64,000 nucleotides of DNA from Rebecca billardiae RCC1528 (taxonomy: Eukaryota > Haptophyta). Under the pieces are notes generated by a model. It was not told the DNA's origin, searched no databases, and was given only the letters and a program-made list of their open reading frames with translations. The stretch covers positions 1,364,001 to 1,428,000 of the forward strand of contig OZ251226.1 in assembly GCA_965240325.2 (NCBI GenBank). Reading direction: 5' to 3'. The translations under genes and the position numbers were made by a program. Shown in pieces: positions 10,078-20,334 of this stretch (position 1 is the stretch's first letter; each line of letters starts with the position of its first letter).

Positions 10078-11813
10078 ATGCCGGAGTACGCGCGAGCGGC
10101 GGGCGGGGCGGCGAGCGGTGGGCGGCGTGCTCGGCGGGCGCGGGCGGGGATGGGCGTGGCTGCCTCGGCGGGCGGCGCCGCGCTGGGCGCGAGAGCACGC
10201 ACGCTGCCACCGCTGATCGCGCGCGCGCGGCGCGCCCTGCGCTACGCCCGGCACCCACCTCGTGCCGGTGCGCAGGAAGGAGCACATGTCGATTGTCATC
10301 TGCGGCCACGTCGACTCTGGCAAGTCGACGACCACCGGCCGCCTTCTCTTCGAGCTCGGCGGTATCCCCGAGCGTGAGATGGAGAAGCTCAAGGCCGAGG
10401 CCGAGCGGCTCGGCAAGTCGTCGTTCGCGTTCGCCTTCTACATGGACCGCCAGAAGGAGGAGCGCGAGCGCGGTGTGACGATCTCGTGCACGACGAAGGA
10501 GTTCTTCACGGAGAAGTGGCACTACACCATCATCGACGCGCCGGGCCACCGTGACTTCATCAAGAACATGATCTCGGGCGCCGCGCAGGCGGATGTCGCG
10601 CTCCTCATGGTGCCGGCGGACGGCAACTTCACGACGGCCATCCAGAAGGGCAACCACAAGGCGGGCGAGGTGCAGGGCCAGACGCGCCAGCACGCGCGCC
10701 TCATCAACCTGCTCGGCGTGAAGCAGCTCATCTGCGGCGTCAACAAGATGGACTCCGACCCGGCGGGCCCGTACAAGCAGTCGCGGTACGATGAGGTCGG
10801 CGGCGAGATGAAGTCGATGCTCATCAAGGTCGGCTGGAAGAAGGAGTTCGTGGAGAAGTCGGTGCCGGTGCTGCCGATCTCGGGCTGGATGGGCGACAAC
10901 CTCAACCAGAAGTCGACCAACATGACGTGGTGGACCGGCTGCGACGTCGAGATGCCGGAGGGCAAGGTGCACGTGCACACGCTGTACGATGCGCTCAACG
11001 ACATGGTCAAGCCGCCTGAGCGCAAGACGGACGCGCCGATGCGCCTGCCGATCTCGGGCTGCTACAAGATCAAGGGCGTGGGCGACGTGCTCGCCGGCCG
11101 CGTCGAGCAGGGCGTCGTCAAGCCCGGCGAGGAGGTCATCTTCCTGCCCACGCACACGACGGTCAACCCGTGCGTCGGCAAGGTTTTCACGGTCGAGATG
11201 CACCACCAGCGCATCGACCAGGCGGGCCCGGGCGACAACGTCGGCATGAACATCAAGGGCCTGGTGAAGGAGAACATGCCGCGCACGGGCGACGTGATGG
11301 TGTACAAGAAGGACACCACGCTCAAGGCCGTCGAGAACTTCACCGCGCAGATCCAGACGCTCGACATTCCGGGCGAGCTCAAGTGCGGCTACTCTCCGAT
11401 TGGCTTCGTGCGCTGCGGCCGTGCGGCGTGCCGCATGACGGAGATCAAGTTCAAGGTGGGCAAGGAGACGGGCGGCAAGAAGCTGGAGGCGCCGCACTCG
11501 CTCAAGTCGAACGAGATGGCGGAGGTGCGCGGCGCGGCGCGCGGCCTCGCGAGACCGACCGACCGACGGCGCGCGCGCGCGCACTGTGGCCGCCCGCGTG
11601 TGCTCACCGATCCTCTCCGCGCCGTGCCCGCGCCGCCGCTCTCGCAATCTCTCCCGTGCGCAGGTCGTGTTCGCGCCGCAGCAGCCGCTGGTCGTGGACT
11701 CGTTCAAGAACTGCGAGGGCCTGTCCCGCATCGCCTTCCTCGACGGCAACACCGCCGTCATGCTTGGCAAGGTGACGGCCGTCACGCACAAGGAGGACAA
11801 GGGCAAGAAGTAA
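10078..11813 (+). CDS. EFL: Elongation factor-like GTPase (EFL)
   Basis: Three exons: 10078-10085 (8 nt), 10276-11524 and 11664-11813. The protein begins MPEKEHMSIVICGHVDSGKS and delivers aminoacyl-tRNA to the ribosome in a GTP-dependent way. GTPase motifs: GHVDSGKST (G1), the switch region ERGVTI, DAPGHRDF (G3) and NKMD (G4). Features marking EFL rather than EF-1 alpha include the run GNFTTAIQKGNHKAGEVQGQ and the C-terminal FAPQQPLVVDSFKNCEG after the second intron. EFL replaces EF-1 alpha in haptophytes, many green algae, some dinoflagellates and others, so it helps place the organism. The eight-base first exon is inferred because joining it to 10276 restores the conserved KEH(M/L)SIV start in frame. 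The stop is TAA at 11811. The domain call is secure; the first exon is very likely. Confidence 0.93.
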
Positions 11814-13061
11814 TTTGGTTGGTGACTGTCATTCAGCACCGGCCTGGACAACGCCTCGCGTGCGATCGTGGTGGCGCACCCCGTCCCGGCCGGAGTGGAC
11901 GGTCTCAGCCCTTCTTGCGCAAACCGTTGGCAGCTCCTCGCGCGCGGGCCCGGGCGCCCGCTCGTGCCGCGCACGTACCCGGCCCTCGCCATGCGAAGGC
12001 CGTGGGCACGTGTGCCGCGCACAAACCGGGGCCCGCCCGATCAGTTGGCGGCGCCTCGAGCGCGCGCACCGGAGCTGCCGCAGCTGTTGGCAAGCTGAGA
12101 CGATCTACGTGCATCCGATCTACCGCTTGCGTCTAGTGTTAAGCAATCCTACTGCACAACGAATAGCCTACTAGCTGCGTATCAGCTTGGTGTCATTGGC
12201 ACCCGACTACACTCTAGCTTATCGGATGATAATTTATTAATTATGATCTAATGACTAATGAGTCGGGCACGGTACTGCAGAACTGCTCCGACTCAGTGAC
12301 TACTCAAATTGTGACTAGACACTAGTCATTAGCGCTGTCTAGTCACTGCAGACACTGAGCTAGTACTCACGCGGAGTATACCGTTAATAACTCGTTTACT
12401 ACTGCTACAGTAACGGGCTCTCACATTGGTCACTGTATTACGACACTATTACCGTCAGCATTATTACTGACAGACCGTAGTTACTACGGTAATCGATTGT
12501 ATGTACCGTCAGTCCCGCTGACGCTGACGCTGTCCCGCGCGGGACGCCTGCGGACGGCGGGACGGCTCCGGGGCCAGTGGGCCTGGGAGTCTGCTCACAT
12601 CAGAGTGAGTCACACAGACGGCTACTTAGCTGATGCTGACGTACTACTAGTACTACTCCGAGTACCGTCCGAGTTTACCGAAAGTTTACGGCAGGTCACG
12701 CGAGTCCGTCCGAGTCCGTCAGAACAGAAGCTGAAGTACGTCAGAGTGCCGATTAGCAGAGTGCGCGCACTGACTAACTGCTCGCGGTCTCTACCGTACT
12801 AGTACTATAGACGACTACTGTACTGTACAACTAGTTCTACGACAGCTAGCAGTCTACTGCTCATATGTACTGGAGTAAGCCACTACTGCAAGATGCTGCG
12901 GCAGCTGCCGCCGCAGTCGCGGCCACGGCCTACGGGCCGTAGAGTACCGTAGATTATCGACGCAGCGCCACAATAACAATTACAATATAGTAAATTGGTC
13001 TCGTCAGACGGTCCGCTAAGACTAAGAGGCAGGATCTCACCGCTTTGAGATCGATCTAGTG
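11814..13061. other. Intergenic, AT-richer, rich in short near-palindromes
   Basis: From about 12100 the base composition drops sharply from that of the flanking genes. The stretch is full of short near-palindromic words built from ACTAGT, GTACT and CAGTC-like units. No open frame with recognisable content was found. It separates two convergent genes (EFL and the SET protein). Confidence 0.5.
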
Positions 13062-13829
13062 CTACTGCTCAACGCCGATCTTCCTCAGCTCAGATGGCGA
13101 GAGCCCGTAGTCCAAGAAGACCTCCTCGCCAGCTTCGATGGTCACCGAGGCGGCGAGAGCGACAGCTCGCGGCGCTCGTCGCGGGTCGTGCGGCTCGAGG
13201 GGCACCGCCTCGCCGAAGGGGTCGACGTGTGACCACGCGCTCGGCACGGTCGGGACGTGTGCTGCATCGCGCTTGGCGAGCGGCGGCGCTTCGGGGAAGG
13301 CGCCCATGTCCAGGCAGAAGGCGTTGGCCGAGACCCCAACGGGCGGGTGGTTCGCCATGTGCGCGATGGCGTTGCAGCGGGGGACACGCCGCCGCAGGAG
13401 GCAGCACTTCTCCAGGCATCCCGGCGTCGCGTCGACGACCGCCCCATCCTCGAGCCTGAGCGCATAGCTCGGGTTGGGCTGGCACTCGAGGTGCGTGCCC
13501 AGCAAGTAGCTGTGTCCGGGCGGGCCATCGACTGTCAGCCCAGGGGGGGCGGGGTACAGGATGCCCGGGTACATGGCGATCAGCTCGCCAGCGTCGATGC
13601 GCCGCGAGGCAAACAACCCCATGCCCGCGCCAGGGACTGTTGACGTAGCTGCAACAGCGCGATTCGGGTCGCGTGCGATGTACTCGGCGAAGCGCTCGCC
13701 GACGAGCACATCGAGCGAGGCCGTGGCTGGCGAGGCGCATCCGACGAGCGAGGCGAGGACCTCGCGCGCGGCGGGCTTTCCCTTTGCCAACCCCAGGAAC
13801 CGGGCGACCACCGAGGCCGCCGCCGCCAT
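13062..13829 (-). CDS. SET-domain protein, SETD9-like
   Basis: Single-exon frame of 255 residues starting at the ATG at 13829; an upstream in-frame GTG at 13934 is not needed. SET domains transfer methyl groups from S-adenosylmethionine to lysine. Visible SET elements: GAGMGLFASRRIDAGELIAMYPG near the domain start, NAIAHMANHPP in the middle (the NxxHxxN-like pseudoknot motif), and AGEEVFLDYGL at the end, where the Tyr is the usual catalytic residue. The YPG after the first motif, the long insert before the NH segment and the short ending resemble human SETD9 more than histone methyltransferases of the SUV39 or SET1 type. There is no Pre-SET or Post-SET cysteine cluster. The substrate is unknown. 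The minus-strand gene is convergent with EFL, and FNR lies upstream on the other strand. Confidence 0.8.
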   Translation of the reverse strand: MAAAASVVARFLGLAKGKPAAREVLASLVGCASPATASLDVLVGERFAEYIARDPNRAVAATSTVPGAGMGLFASRRIDAGELIAMYPGILYPAPPGLTVDGPPGHSYLLGTHLECQPNPSYALRLEDGAVVDATPGCLEKCCLLRRRVPRCNAIAHMANHPPVGVSANAFCLDMGAFPEAPPLAKRDAAHVPTVPSAWSHVDPFGEAVPLEPHDPRRAPRAVALAASVTIEAGEEVFLDYGLSPSELRKIGVEQ

Positions 13830-14112
13830 GGAAGCCGATTGCGACGGCGACGTCCCGAGCCGCCTTGCCTCCCACCGTCTCGACGAGCAGCGCGGCCCGC
13901 TCCGACGCACCCGCTCACCTGGCCTCTGCGTCACCCACCGCCGCGTCGAGGCAGGTGCTCGAGAATTCCTAAGTGAGACCGGTGGCTCGGCGGCCGAAGG
14001 TTCGGGCTCTCCTAAAAGAAACTTGTGGATCCCCGTGCGTCCTGGTCAGTACCCCCATAGCTGGGTATCCTGCTTGCCGAATCCTTGATCGCCGATACGA
14101 CTGGCGAGCGCC

Positions 14113-15472
14113 ATGGTGTCGGCAGCGCTGTTCGTATCGCTGGCACTCGGCTTCTCGGCCCCGGGCCGAATGCCGGTCTCGCGGGCGTCGCGGGCTTCGG
14201 CCGTCACGATGGGTCCGATCCGCTTCGTCAAGCGCGTGCTGGGCAAGCAGAAGCAGGACTTCCTCGAGGCGACGGTGTGACGCGTGTGCGCCCACGCGCG
14301 CACTCTCGCGCTGCGCGCCTGCTCACGTGCAACCGTGCGGTCGCGTGCGCGCGCGCGCACGCGAGCGCGCAGCCGTACTGGGATCAGTCGACTATTCCTC
14401 TCAACACATACAAGGTGCGCGCCCGCCGACAAGGCAGCGAGCCGCGACGCTCGGCACTCTGCGGGCACCAACAGCGTGCGCTGCCCGTCCTCCGCCGCTC
14501 GCGCGCAGAACAAGGCGCCATTCACCGGAAAGGTCACCAGCGTGAAGCGCATCGTGGGTCCGGCGGCGACGGGTGAGACGTGCAACATTGTGATCAAGCA
14601 CGGCGGCAAGATGCCCTACTGGGAGGGCCAGTCGTACGGCGTGATCCCGCCGGGGATCAACCCGAAGAACGGCAAGCCGCATACGGTGCGCCTCTACTCG
14701 ATCGCGTCGTCGCGGTACGGCGACGACATGACGGGGAAGACCGGGACGCTGTGCGTGCGCCGCGCGGTGTATGTCGACCCGGAGACGGGCAAGGAGGACG
14801 ACTCGAAGAAGGGCGTTTGCTCCAACTACCTCTGCGACGCGACCGCTGGGACGGAGGTGCAGATGACGGGCCCGTCTGGCAAGGTGATGCTGATGCCTGA
14901 GGAGGACCCGAAGACCGACCTGATCATGGTGGCGACGGGCACGGGCATCGCGCCGTACCGCGGGTTCATCCGGCGCCTCTTCGTGGAGAAGACCCCCGCC
15001 GCCGCCGCGTACAAGGGCCAGGCGTGGCTCTTCCTCGGCGTGGCGAACTCGGACTCGCTCCTGTACGACGACGAGTGGCAGGCGGCGCTCCAGGCGTACC
15101 CGGACAACTTCAGGCTGGACTACGCGCTCTCGCGCGAGCAGGCGAACAAGAGCGGGGGCAAGATGTACATCCAGGACAAGGTGGAGGAGTACGCCGATGA
15201 GATCTTCAGCAAGTGCGCGCCCGCGCGCACCCCCGCGCCGGTCGCCGCGACACCGAGCCCTCACGCCACGCGCCGATGGCGACCGCGCCGCCGCCACCGC
15301 TCCGCCCTGCAGGCTCGAGAGCGGTGCGCACATCTACTTCTGCGGCCTGAAGGGCATGATGCCCGGCATTACGGACATGCTCGAGCGCGTGGCGAAGAGC
15401 AAGAACATTGTGTGGGCTGAGATGCTCGAGGGCCTCAAGAAGAAGGGCCAGTGGCACGTTGAGGTGTACTGA
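14113..15472 (+). CDS. petH: Plastid ferredoxin-NADP+ reductase
   Basis: Four exons: 14113-14274, 14373-14414 (42 nt), 14509-15212 and 15313-15472, giving 355 residues. This FAD enzyme passes electrons from photosystem I-reduced ferredoxin to NADP+ at the thylakoid surface. FAD-binding motif [11 protein letters not shown] (Cys-Asn-Tyr-Leu-Cys) segment; NADP-binding [19 protein letters not shown] region; the C terminus is the plant-type VEVY with its FAD-stacking tyrosine. The leader [19 protein letters not shown] looks like an ER signal peptide ending near Ala-Pro, followed by an Arg/Ser/Ala-rich transit stretch, as expected for import into a four-membrane plastid. The tiny second exon encodes [14 protein letters not shown], which joins in frame to NKAPFTGKV. 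All junctions are GT-AG and each restores the family sequence. Confidence 0.93.
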
Positions 15473-16577
15473 GCGCGGCTGCGCATTCTGAAGGGCCACC
15501 GAAGCCGCGGTCCGCCGCGGGGTCGATCACAGCGCCAGCAGTCTGCAGTGCCGGGTTCCACACGCTGGTTGCCATGCAGAAGTTGCGGATGCGCGGTCTG
15601 CGCTCGGCGCGACGGCGGTGTTGATGGCCGAAGCACGAGTCGCTGGCCACACCTTGTGTGACAGGCTCAGGGGCCTGCGTATGAAATTCTCACGACTATG
15701 AAATACGGACGTTACGCCTTTTCCAAGAGCCGGGACTAAGCAGACAGCAGTACGGTCTGCAGTACCGAGTGATCGCGCCATACCGGGTACCGTCGTCGGA
15801 GCCGGACTCGGGGTGACTTGGTCCGTCGGTCATGTGCCATGTTACTACCACGTATATGTCTATGTGGTCGGTGGCTGCCGCGGGCCGGCGGGGCCGCGGC
15901 CCGCGGGCGGCGCGGGCGGGCTCCGGAGTCCGGGGGCGGGGTGCGGCGCGGGCGGTCCCCGCGGACTGGCCGGAGGGAGCCTTACACTCGCAGAGGTGAG
16001 TAGGGCCCCCATCATGGCCATTGATTACCCATATTGATAATATTCGATAGTGTCATTTGTCGGCATCACATCGGCACCAGTGAAGTCTGCCGCTGAGCAT
16101 TAAGGTCCAGGCCCAGCTGTCCAGCTGAGACTCGGATCGGAGGACAGGAGGTACGTTCGGACTCGGTCTCGGAGTCGCAGACTCGCAGAGTGGCAGCAGA
16201 CAATCACAGTTTGTGAGAGTATTAACTGCTATATTAATTATTAATATTAAGGCGGGGTTAAGACGTTTCTGTCTACTGATGTCTGATGATCTAATGTCTG
16301 CGGCGACTACGGACACTGAAGATGACCTCTTCGTCGAAGAGTCGTAGACTGGCGGCATCGTGATCGAGACCGTCGTGACTCGGTCTCGCGGCGCGGCCCA
16401 GCCTCTGGCTCTGGGCTGTATGCGGTCTGGCCTCCGGCTCTGCGTCTGGGGCAAGAGTGGCACAGACGCCGCGCGGCGTGAGGGAAGCACGCACACCCGA
16501 TCGAACCTGCCGCGGTGACCGCCGATGCCCGGGTGTGCAGCCTGGGCCTGCCCCCCTCAGCAAGCACCGAGGCGGGC
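15473..16577. other. Intergenic between convergent FNR and mevalonate kinase
   Basis: About 1.1 kb, GC-rich at 15870-15990 and AT-richer at 16200-16300. I see no supported gene or repeat. Confidence 0.5.
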
Positions 16578-17546
16578 TCAGGCGAATTGGGTCTTCCACA
16601 CCTGCGGCGCCTTTTTGGACAGCGCGTTGAAGACGGCGGTCTGGGACTTGGCGTCCGCGCAGATCGCCCACATGAGGCCGCCCCTCCCGGTGCCCGCCAT
16701 CTTGGCGCCGAGCGCGCCCGCCTCGCGCGCGGCAGTCACCAGGTCGTCGAGCTCCTTGCACGACACGGTGAGCTGCTGCAGCAGCTCGTGGTTCTTGTCA
16801 GCGAGCTTGCCGATCGCCGGCCAGTCACACTTCTGGAGCGCCTCTTCTGCCTCCTTGTAGATCTCGTTGTAGCTGCTCATCAGGCCGTCGAACCACTTGG
16901 GGTCCTTGTCCTTCTTCTCGCGCACGTCCGCGACCACCTTGCTCGTGCTCGCCGTGATCCCCGTGCTCGCGTACACGATGAGCGCTGGCTTTGAGAGCGT
17001 CTTTGTCTCAAAGAGGGGCGCGCCGTCCGTGCGCTGGAACTTGAGCACACCGCCGTAGGTCGCGGCGGTGTTGTCGATGCCGGAGGGCTCGCCGTGGTAG
17101 CCCTTTTCGCCCTCGTAGCCGGCGGCGTTGATCTGCTCCTCCGTGAGCTCCTTGCCCTGCGCGGCGGCGACGGCGCGCGCGACCGAGACGCAGTTGGCCG
17201 CCGAGGCACCGATGCCGCTCACCGCGCAAAGGTCGCCGCCGAGCGTGATCTTCAGGCCCTTCTTGGTCGTGTCGAACTCCAGGTGATTCAGCACCAGCCG
17301 GGTCCCCTCGAGCATCTCCGCCGCCTTCTCCTCCTTGTACCCGGGGATCGCCGGGCGGTTGTCCTCGACAATCAGCCCATGGGACCACTCGGCATCGCTG
17401 ACCTCGACTTTGCAGTCGGTGTACGCAGCGACGGCGCCAACGAACGACGGCGCCTTGTACACGACGAAGTGCTCGCCGAAGAGAATGAGCTTGCCGAAGC
17501 CGCGGTGGTGCGCAGCCTTCTGCCGCTTGCTCTGCCGCGATGCCAT
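16578..17546 (-). CDS. MVK: Mevalonate kinase (GHMP kinase)
   Basis: Single-exon frame of 322 residues from the ATG at 17546. It phosphorylates mevalonate with ATP in the cytosolic isoprenoid (mevalonate) pathway. Visible motifs: N-terminal GKLILFGEHFVVYKAPSFV, the GHMP ATP loop VSGIGASAANCVSVARAV, EPSGIDNTAATYGG with the catalytic Asp, and the C-terminal KMAGTGRGGLMWA. The spacing and short length suggest the compact form seen in trypanosomatids and some prokaryotes rather than the longer animal form. The frame stays open upstream to 17819, but that part overlaps a dispersed repeat, and the ATG at 17546 directly precedes a typical MVK start, so I take the shorter form. Having this enzyme implies the mevalonate route is present beside any plastid MEP route. 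Confidence 0.88.
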   Translation of the reverse strand: MASRQSKRQKAAHHRGFGKLILFGEHFVVYKAPSFVGAVAAYTDCKVEVSDAEWSHGLIVEDNRPAIPGYKEEKAAEMLEGTRLVLNHLEFDTTKKGLKITLGGDLCAVSGIGASAANCVSVARAVAAAQGKELTEEQINAAGYEGEKGYHGEPSGIDNTAATYGGVLKFQRTDGAPLFETKTLSKPALIVYASTGITASTSKVVADVREKKDKDPKWFDGLMSSYNEIYKEAEEALQKCDWPAIGKLADKNHELLQQLTVSCKELDDLVTAAREAGALGAKMAGTGRGGLMWAICADAKSQTAVFNALSKKAPQVWKTQFA

Positions 17547-17689
17547 GGTGGATGACGCCAACGATGGGCTGCTTGATGCGATCTCGCGGCCGAGTTCGCG
17601 CAGCGGCGTCCGAGCTGGCCGCGAGATGTCCGGGCGCGGTACGCCGGTCCGGATGCCATCGAAACGCTTCGCCAGGTCTCCAAATTTGT

Positions 17690-18637
17690 TGGCGGCAGTG
17701 CTTGCCCGATCGTCGACAAGTCGGCGCTGGTGGCAGAGCACCGCCTGCACCGCGATCGAATAGCTTGAGTGCGGCTTTAGCTGCAGCAGCGCGATCCACC
17801 TGCGCTGCGCGGCTCGCATGGGCCTGCTGCGCCCTCGGTCAGTTGCGAGGCCGCGAGGGTGCGGGACCGGATGTCAGACGGCTGTCTCAGCCGCTGGACT
17901 CTGGCGGCTGGTCGAGCGGTGATGCGACCGTCCCCGTGTGCCCTGCGCGGCCGCGTGCGCGCTTGCCGCTCTGCTCAGCTGGCCGGCCGGCGGCATCTGG
18001 CGCTGCTGCGGTTGGCAGGAACTACGTTTCGCCCTCGACTGCTGCTCTGTGCCTCCTCGTCGTCCGAGTCGTCGTCCATGGACGAGCCTCGGTCCGCGTG
18101 CGGGCAGTAGGGGGGGGGGGGATGGCGCAGGTGATGCGTGCCAAGAACGCGCAAGCCGCGCCGCCTTGCGCTCCTGGCGTTTCTTGACGGCGCGAAGTGT
18201 CAAGGAGCGGCGGCTGGATGGGGACCGAATCCGCCTCCCCTGCGCGTCACGCCGAGGCCCGCGGTTCCCGCGTCGAGGCTGCTTCTTCTGCTTCTGAGAG
18301 TGTTGATGCTCACCGTCAGCAGTCGGCACTTCAGCAACCGAGCCATTCGCGACGAGCGGGCGCGCCGGCGGAGCCGACTTGGCGGACTTGCGCGCTGCGC
18401 GCGGGGCCGGTGAGTGGGAGCATCATTCAGGAGGTGCGCCACCTGGTCCCTCGCGCCGCGGCCCGCTGGGTGCCACCAGCGGTGGCTCCCTGCCTGTGGA
18501 GAAGCACCGAGCCCTGCATCCGGCGGCTCTGGCAGCGGCCGCGCGGAGTACGTCAGACGGACGCTCCCATCTGGCAGAAGGGAGAGGTGCACCCCACACG
18601 GGAGGTCGTCGGCGGCCGGCGGCGGTGAGCTGGATTC
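17690..18637 (-). mobile_element. Degraded repeat element with a Lys/Arg-rich ORF, copy 1
   Basis: On the minus strand a degraded frame includes QHSQKQKKQPRRGNRGPRRD, which is shared with copies at 18.6-19.7 and 52.2-53.2 kb. The segment GGCAGTGCTTGCCCGATCGT near 17690 recurs near 18692, and its complement occurs near 28335. The frame is broken; this is most likely a relic. It lies just upstream of mevalonate kinase and may supply part of its 5' leader. An unbroken run of G occurs near 18111-18121. Confidence 0.6.
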
Positions 18638-19716
18638 ATTCTATGATTTAACGCGACAGGAGGACGGCTCAGGTCTCCTGATTCGTCGGCGGCAGCAGTG
18701 CCCGATCGTCGACAAGACGGCGTTTGTGGCAGGCAGAGCATAGCCTGCACCGCGATCGAACGGCTTGAGCGCGGCCTTGAGCTGCTGACGCGCGATCCAC
18801 CTGCGCTGCGCGGCTTGCATGGACCTGCTGTCTGTGCCCCGAGCGAGGGCGAGCGAGGGAGGGTGCAGGTCCGGATGTCAGGCTGTCAGCTGGCAGTCTC
18901 AGTCAGCCGCTGGTACTGTAGCAGCTGGTCGAGTCTGCTGCCCCGTGCTGCCCCGTGCTCCCCGGGCGGTCGCGGAGGCGCTTGCCGCTCGATCCAGTTG
19001 GCTGGCTGGCGGCAGCTGGCGCTGCGACGTCGTCCTGGGGGCACTTCGGCTTCGCACGCTGCTGCGGTGCCTCCTCGTCGTACAAGACGGCGGGGGCGAG
19101 TATCGGTCCTCGTGGAGCGGTGGAGGGGGGCAGCAGGGACTGGCGTGGGTGCAGCGGTCCGCGCCAGGCACGCCGCCGTGCGCGCCTGGCGTTCCTTGAT
19201 GGCGCGGCGCGTCGAGGAGCGACGGCTCGATGAGTCGATGGAGAACGAATCTGTCGGCCCTCGGCGTCGCGCCGTTGCCCGCGCTTCCCACGCCGGGGCT
19301 TCTTCTTCCGCTTCTGAGAGTGCTGCTGCTCGTCGTTCGCTTGCGGCACCTCGGCGTCCATGCCCTGCGCGGCGGGCGGGCACACCGGCGGGGACAGCTT
19401 GCGCGCTGCGCGCTGGGCGGGCTGCGGGGGAGCACGACTAGGCGCGCCACCACCTCCGTCTTGCGCGGCCGGCTGCCACCGGCGGTGGTTCCCTGTGGAG
19501 AAGCAGAGCCTGCATCCGTCGGATTGGCCGCCACCCGTGGAGCCGCAGTTTGCGTCAGACGCGCGCCACTGCAGGGTGAGCTGCACCATGCGTGAGAGGT
19601 CATCGTTGGCGATGCGCTTTTCTGCGGCACGGCGGTGGAAAGAGTAGGCGGGTTCCATGAGGTCACCACGACTAATCACGCCTTAACCAAGTGTGCACGT
19701 TAAAACATAGTAAACT
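18638..19716 (-). mobile_element. Repeat element with short terminal inverted repeats, copy 2
   Basis: The left end ATTCTATGATTTAACGCG (about 18637) and the right end, whose complement begins AGTTTACTATGTTTTAACGT (about 19716), form imperfect inverted termini sharing CTATGnTTTAACG. The minus strand from about 19679 to 18903 stays open: a segment with LSRMVQLTLQWRASDANCGS, then a strongly basic stretch QQHSQKRKKKPRRGKRGQRR, then a Pro/Ala-rich tail. No transposase or reverse transcriptase motif is visible. The open frame may be a short element-encoded protein or chance; copies 1 and 3 have lost it in different places. Confidence 0.6.
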
Positions 19717-20334
19717 GTATGACCCATCGCTTTTTGATATGGATTGAATTTGATCATGCATCAGCCAAGAATCTTATCGTATCGTGATTCTTGGGATCGA
19801 TAGCAACTTTCTAGTAGGCTCATCATCGGCGCGTGGACCTGCGCACCCAAGCTGTTGGCCATACAAATGACTTCACAGTCTGGCCTTCTCTTCAACGGAC
19901 GCGCGACGATTCGTGATCCCGATCGAGCGCGTCCACCCCCTAATTAAAATAATCTGTCGGCGAATCCGCGGCATCGGCGGAGATGCGCACCCGGCCGGGC
20001 CCGCCCGCGCTGGGGTGCACCGAAATGCGCGATGAATAATTAGCTGTGCATGGTCATGTGGTTGCTTCTTGGGCAGGGCCGCCATTTCGTCGGCGGCAAA
20101 GCCTGTGACGCAAGCTCGAACGACTCGAACCAGTGGCCGACGGCTCAAGGTGTTTGGATCGAGCCGCAAGAGCGGTGAGCGCGCGCAGACTCGCGCGGCG
20201 CGCGTGCCTGGGCGGCGTGCCAGCGCGCTTCTGTCGAGCTGAGGTGCGCCGCTCAGCTCTCTCTCGCGACGACGCCCACCCGCACGCCCTTCTCTGCGGC
20301 TCCCTGCGCGCCGGTGCGCCGATCCCTCGAGCAG
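19717..20334. other. Intergenic and promoter region upstream of the LOV-RGS-LOV gene
   Basis: AT-richer until about 19980, then GC-rich towards the start codon. The bases just before the ATG at 20335 are CCCTCGAGCAG, which could be a splice acceptor, so an upstream non-coding exon is possible. No gene recognised. Confidence 0.4.

Noticed and set aside
10034-12022. Minus-strand open frame of about 660 codons
   Set aside because: It is antisense to EFL, is rich in Arg, His and Leu and has no domain; a compositional shadow.
17547-17819. N-terminal extension of mevalonate kinase
   Set aside because: Overlaps a dispersed repeat and shows no targeting or domain feature; the ATG at 17546 directly precedes the conserved start of the kinase.
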